Source: Verrucomicrobiota bacterium
GTDB lineage: Bacteria > Chlamydiota > Chlamydiia > Chlamydiales > Rhabdochlamydiaceae
Assembly: GCA_018239985.1 (NCBI GenBank)
Contig: JAFEGK010000016.1
Span: 1-64,000 of the forward strand
Direction: 5' to 3'
DNA: 64,000 nt
This document shows, piece after piece, positions 60,745 to 64,000 of this stretch. The position numbers and the translations under genes were made by a program. The notes beneath the pieces were generated by a model. It saw only the letters and a list, made by a program, of their open reading frames with translations, made no database searches and had not been told where the DNA came from. Each line of letters starts with the position of its first letter. Position 1 is the stretch's first letter.

Positions 60745-61728
60745 ATGAATCTGACCAATCTCCAGCAAAAAGTAAGCGATTTTATTTCGCCAGTTAAAAC
60801 GACCTTATCTGTCGATCATACGGTTGACGATGCACTAGCCCATATTCGAAAGCAGCAGCTTGACGACCAAATTTTTTATCTTTACGTCATCGACCAGCAG
60901 GCCTGCCTCAAAGGGGTAGTCTCTACTCGTAATCTACTCCTAAGCCCGGCTGAATCAAAAATCGAGCATATCTTGGAGGATACGATCGTCTCTATTTCGA
61001 GCGAACATTCTCTCCAACAGGCAAAAGAAATTTTGACTCAGCATCGCCTTTTAGCTGTGCCGGTGGTCGATGGACAAAATAGGTTCCTTGGAGTGATCGA
61101 TATCCAACTCTACCTAGGAGAAACTGTCGACATTAATAAGGCAAAAACTAATTCGACCGACCTATTTCAACTTTTAGGCTTGCATCTTGAAGAGTCTAAA
61201 CCTCGCTCGACCTGGCTTTTTTACCGCACCCGTATGCCCTGGATTTTTTGTAATATGGTTGGGGGGATCGCCTGCGCCATCATCTCAAGAGTCTACGAAA
61301 TGGTCCTTCTGGAGGTGATTCTATTGGCGATGTTTATCCCCCTTGTACTCACCTTGAGCGAATCAATTTCAATGCAGTCGATGACCTACAGCCTACAGCT
61401 TATTCATCGACCTAAAGTCTCATTCAAACGGTATATGAGTCAGATCCTTAGCGAAACGAAAATGGTCTCTTTGCTGGCTCTAACTTCGGGATTGATTGTC
61501 GGAGGACTTTCACTTCTATGGCGTGAGGGTTGGCGACCGCCGATTGCAATTGCGGCTGGAATCATCATCTCTGTGACCATTTCTGGAGCCATCGGCGCTG
61601 CAATGCCCCTCTTGCTCCATGCCCGCAAACTCGACCCAAAAGTTGCCGCCGGCCCTGTTGTTCTGATGCTCGCTGACGTCATCACAACGACAATCTATTT
61701 GGGAATATCGACTTGGTGGTTACTCTAA
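60745..61728 (+). CDS. MgtE-like divalent-cation transporter, CBS domain plus membrane domain, no N-domain
   Basis: A 327-residue protein with a CBS pair (about 14-130) and five membrane helices (about 170-325) whose end reads KLDPKVAAGPVVLMLADVITTTIYLGI as in MgtE. The helical N-terminal domain of full MgtE is absent, and the usual GGNxGxQ-like selectivity segment is replaced by LTLSESISMQSM. Magnesium transport is therefore inferred from layout only and may be altered. Confidence 0.75.
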   Translation: MNLTNLQQKVSDFISPVKTTLSVDHTVDDALAHIRKQQLDDQIFYLYVIDQQACLKGVVSTRNLLLSPAESKIEHILEDTIVSISSEHSLQQAKEILTQHRLLAVPVVDGQNRFLGVIDIQLYLGETVDINKAKTNSTDLFQLLGLHLEESKPRSTWLFYRTRMPWIFCNMVGGIACAIISRVYEMVLLEVILLAMFIPLVLTLSESISMQSMTYSLQLIHRPKVSFKRYMSQILSETKMVSLLALTSGLIVGGLSLLWREGWRPPIAIAAGIIISVTISGAIGAAMPLLLHARKLDPKVAAGPVVLMLADVITTTIYLGISTWWLL

Positions 61729-61746
61729 AGAGACTGTCCTGCCGTT

Positions 61747-63147
61747 TCACTTCTTTACCCAACTTGGTTTCTTAAAGGCCAAGAGGATAAAGGGGAAGAG
61801 GCAGCTGACTAGTGTTGCCACAATCAAAAAGGCAGAATAAAAGAACACATTGCCCACTTTGAATTGCGCGGGTGGCAAATAGCCAATTAAAAGGGCAAAA
61901 ATCGCACCTATGATCCCCATACCGCAAACAAGCCAAATCCCCAATTTTCCACCCGGGACTCTATAGGGACGCTCAATATTTGGCTTTGTATAGCGTAGAC
62001 GGATGGCAGCTGCAAAGAGCAGTACATACATCAAAAGGTAGAGCTGGGCTACAAGAACAGTTAAGATCCAGAATGCCGAGCTGACCGTTGGCATCAAGAG
62101 GAACATCAGAGTCAAAACGGTCGCTAAAACCCCTTGAAAAACGAGGAGGAAAACGGGCACTTGATGTTTATTAGTTTTGTGGAACACTGGAGGAAGGTGT
62201 CCTTCTTGTCCAGCGGCGAGCAACCCTTTCGCAGGGCCGATGATCCAGGTCCCAACAGATCCAAATATCCCTAGCGCCATGAACCCAGCGATTACCGGAA
62301 TGAACCATTTCAAGTTATAGCGGCTTAAGAAAACGGTGAACGCCTGCATGGTCCCTGCAGTCAGGCTGATCTGCTTCTGCGGTACGACAATCGCAATCGA
62401 GAGCACCCCCAGAATGGATAGGCCTAGGATCAATGCAGCAGATAAAAGGATCGCTTTAGGGTAATCTCTGCGGGGATTATTGACATCAAGGGCGTGAACC
62501 GAGGACATTTCCATCCCACAGAATGCAAGCATGATCCCGGTAAAAATCACCATATTATCTAGTGTAAAATTGGGGATAAGGGCACTTGCAGTAAAAGAGA
62601 TCTCAAATGGGGATCCCTCGACCACCCAGAAAATCCCTAATGCGATGATGATCGCTCCTGGAATAAAGGAACCGCAAAGGGCTCCGATATTGCTGATTAA
62701 GCCCGAGGCTTTCATTCCAAAGTAGTTGCCAATTGTTGCACCCCAAAAGAGGATGAGCACGGTGCAAATGGTAAAAATGGTACTACTGGCTAAAGTAGGA
62801 TCGAAGATATAGGCAATCGTTGCTGCCGCAAAAGAGAGAACAGTAGGGTACCAAGCAGCATTATTGATCCACTGGAGCCAGATAGCTAAAAATCCCCAAT
62901 TTGGACCAAAGGCCTCTTTGACCCAAAGATAGACGCCCCCTTTGTGAGGCCATCCCGTTGCAAGTTCTGCTGAAACTAAGGAGACCGGGAAAAAAAAGAT
63001 TAGAGCCGCTAAGATGAGATAAAATAGAGAAGAGAGCCCATATTCAGCGATAAATGGCCAGTTTTTCACACTTCCGATCGCCGCAACGTTGATCATCGCC
63101 AGGGTGAATACAGATAAAACTTTAGGAATTTTAACAATTTTGTTCAT
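61747..63147 (-). CDS. APC-superfamily amino-acid permease, GadC/XasA-like
   Basis: A 466-residue transporter with 12 helices and the GadC-like layout: VFTLAMINVAAIGSVKNWPFIA, GWPHKGGVYLWVKEAFGPNWGF, ALDVNNPRRDYPKAI, and PNIERPYRVPGGKLGIW at the C-terminus. This group exchanges amino acids (for example glutamate/GABA). Chlamydia has a XasA-like permease next to its DhnA-type aldolase, from memory. Exact substrate unknown. Confidence 0.88.
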   Translation of the reverse strand: MNKIVKIPKVLSVFTLAMINVAAIGSVKNWPFIAEYGLSSLFYLILAALIFFFPVSLVSAELATGWPHKGGVYLWVKEAFGPNWGFLAIWLQWINNAAWYPTVLSFAAATIAYIFDPTLASSTIFTICTVLILFWGATIGNYFGMKASGLISNIGALCGSFIPGAIIIALGIFWVVEGSPFEISFTASALIPNFTLDNMVIFTGIMLAFCGMEMSSVHALDVNNPRRDYPKAILLSAALILGLSILGVLSIAIVVPQKQISLTAGTMQAFTVFLSRYNLKWFIPVIAGFMALGIFGSVGTWIIGPAKGLLAAGQEGHLPPVFHKTNKHQVPVFLLVFQGVLATVLTLMFLLMPTVSSAFWILTVLVAQLYLLMYVLLFAAAIRLRYTKPNIERPYRVPGGKLGIWLVCGMGIIGAIFALLIGYLPPAQFKVGNVFFYSAFLIVATLVSCLFPFILLAFKKPSWVKK

Positions 63148-63178
63148 AACGCAACAATTCTAGCTGGTAGACCATTAA

Positions 63179-64000
63179 ATGATAAATGAAATTTCACTCG
63201 AAGCAGTGAGCAGCTCAGTCTTCACTAACCACTTTTGTCATCCTCTATACTCTTCCTACTGTTTTTCCAAAATACCTGCAACGATAGAAAAACTCTTTTT
63301 TCCAGAATCTACAGACTCCTTGCCTGGGGATGCCCTTATTCCAGGCTCCTATGACCATGTGATTTTATTATTTTTAGATGCTTTTGGATGGTCCTTTTTT
63401 GAGGAATTCAAAGACAAAATTTCAACATTGCAGAAACTGGAAAAAGAGGGGGTTATCACAAAACTAACTAGCTTATTTCCCTCAACCACAGCTGCTCATG
63501 TGACCTGCATCAATACAGGCCTTCTTCCGGTCCAAACAGGCATTTACGAATGGTTCATCTACGAGCCGAAGCTAAATGATATTATTGCTCCGCTGCCGTT
63601 CTCGTACGCAGGAGATCGGAAACCTGGCACGTTGCCCCTCGACCCAAAAGATCTCTTTCCCAGAGAAACCCTCTACCACCGTCTCGCAGAGAGGGGAGTT
63701 ACGTGTAGCGCATTCCAATCTCAGACCGTCGCCAATTCCCCCTACTCCCAGTCGGTACTCAATGGGGCTACTGTATACGGATACAAAAAATCAAGCCAAG
63801 CCTTTGAAATGATCCTCTCCACATTACAAAAGGGCAAAACCTATAGTTTTTTTTACTTTGGAGATATCGATGCGATCGGTCATCGGAAAGGGATCCATTC
63901 AACTGAGTTTGCGAAAACAGTAGAGAAAATTTGGGCTGAAATTGACAACTTTATTCAAAAGCTCCCCCCTAAATCGGCCCTTTTGATTACAGCAGACCAT
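63179..64000 (+). CDS. Alkaline-phosphatase-superfamily phosphodiesterase (partial, runs off the window)
   Basis: At least 274 residues, still open at the right edge. Metal-binding patterns of the nucleotide pyrophosphatase/phosphodiesterase group are visible: VILLFLDAFGWS (first Asp), FPSTTAAHVTCINTGLLP (nucleophilic Thr), YFGDIDAIGHRKGIHS (Asp/His pair) and LLITADH at the cut edge. Substrate unknown. Divergent from the APC permease by about 30 bases. Confidence 0.85.
   Translation, partial: MINEISLEAVSSSVFTNHFCHPLYSSYCFSKIPATIEKLFFPESTDSLPGDALIPGSYDHVILLFLDAFGWSFFEEFKDKISTLQKLEKEGVITKLTSLFPSTTAAHVTCINTGLLPVQTGIYEWFIYEPKLNDIIAPLPFSYAGDRKPGTLPLDPKDLFPRETLYHRLAERGVTCSAFQSQTVANSPYSQSVLNGATVYGYKKSSQAFEMILSTLQKGKTYSFFYFGDIDAIGHRKGIHSTEFAKTVEKIWAEIDNFIQKLPPKSALLITADH

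Overview
The window is a gene-dense bacterial chromosome segment, and the gene content points to a chlamydia outside the genus Chlamydia (Waddlia/Parachlamydia-like). The evidence is the chlamydial order hemW - small acidic protein - sucA - sucB (from memory of Chlamydia trachomatis), a lysine/alanine-rich Hc2-like histone, a FabI, a FliO-like protein without other flagellar genes, a DhnA-type aldolase, a GadC/XasA-type permease, a kinase-FGE protein resembling chlamydial Pkn1, and several lineage-specific bilobed hydrophobic proteins of the kind that become inclusion-membrane (Inc) proteins. The species call is inference. No rRNA, tRNA or CRISPR array was found.

Layout. 0.15-4.9 kb: a tamB-tamA pair (outer-membrane translocation). 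5.0-7.3 kb: three tandem, divergent paralogous membrane proteins with no recognised function. 7.4-9.9 kb: FliO-like protein, HAD phosphatase, a conserved unknown. 10.2-14.9 kb: fabI, histone-like protein, holA, a DUF1328 micro-gene, hemW and its partner; three palindromic/MITE-like elements sit in the gaps here. 15.0-21.1 kb: the sucA-sucB-lpdA 2-oxoglutarate dehydrogenase operon, convergent with an A-type Fe-S carrier fusion and a ferredoxin. 21.3-26.4 kb: an accessory island of hydrophobic or coiled-coil proteins (one with eight tandem 11-residue repeats) and an adenylate-kinase-like protein. 26.4-31.9 kb: xerD-type recombinase, an AAA/DUF4143 ATPase with three operator-like dyads, and gatCAB. 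32.1-35.3 kb: small envelope or secreted proteins. 35.3-39.8 kb: recN, rnhC and a YyaL-type protein. 39.9-43.9 kb: a candidate effector with an FH1-like polyproline run, next to a Pkn1-like kinase-FGE protein that lacks the HRD aspartate. 43.9-46.9 kb: ispH, a secreted zinc-ribbon micro-protein and an APC-USP permease. 46.9-52.3 kb: complete oppABCDF. 52.4-64 kb: rimO, an RlmI-like methylase, class I aldolase, Nudix hydrolase, class III adenylate cyclase, glmS, a methyltransferase, an MgtE-like transporter, a GadC-like permease, and a partial phosphodiesterase running off the right edge.

Functionally the window combines host-nutrient uptake (opp, two APC permeases, MgtE-like), central metabolism, envelope biogenesis (tamAB, glmS, ispH, fabI) and translation fidelity (gatCAB, rimO) with a set of uncharacterised membrane and effector-like proteins. 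The least explained parts are the tandem triplet, the 11-mer-repeat island, the FH1-like/kinase pair, and a set of short palindromic elements including two relatives of one MITE family. Many convergent gene pairs are separated by strong bidirectional hairpin terminators.
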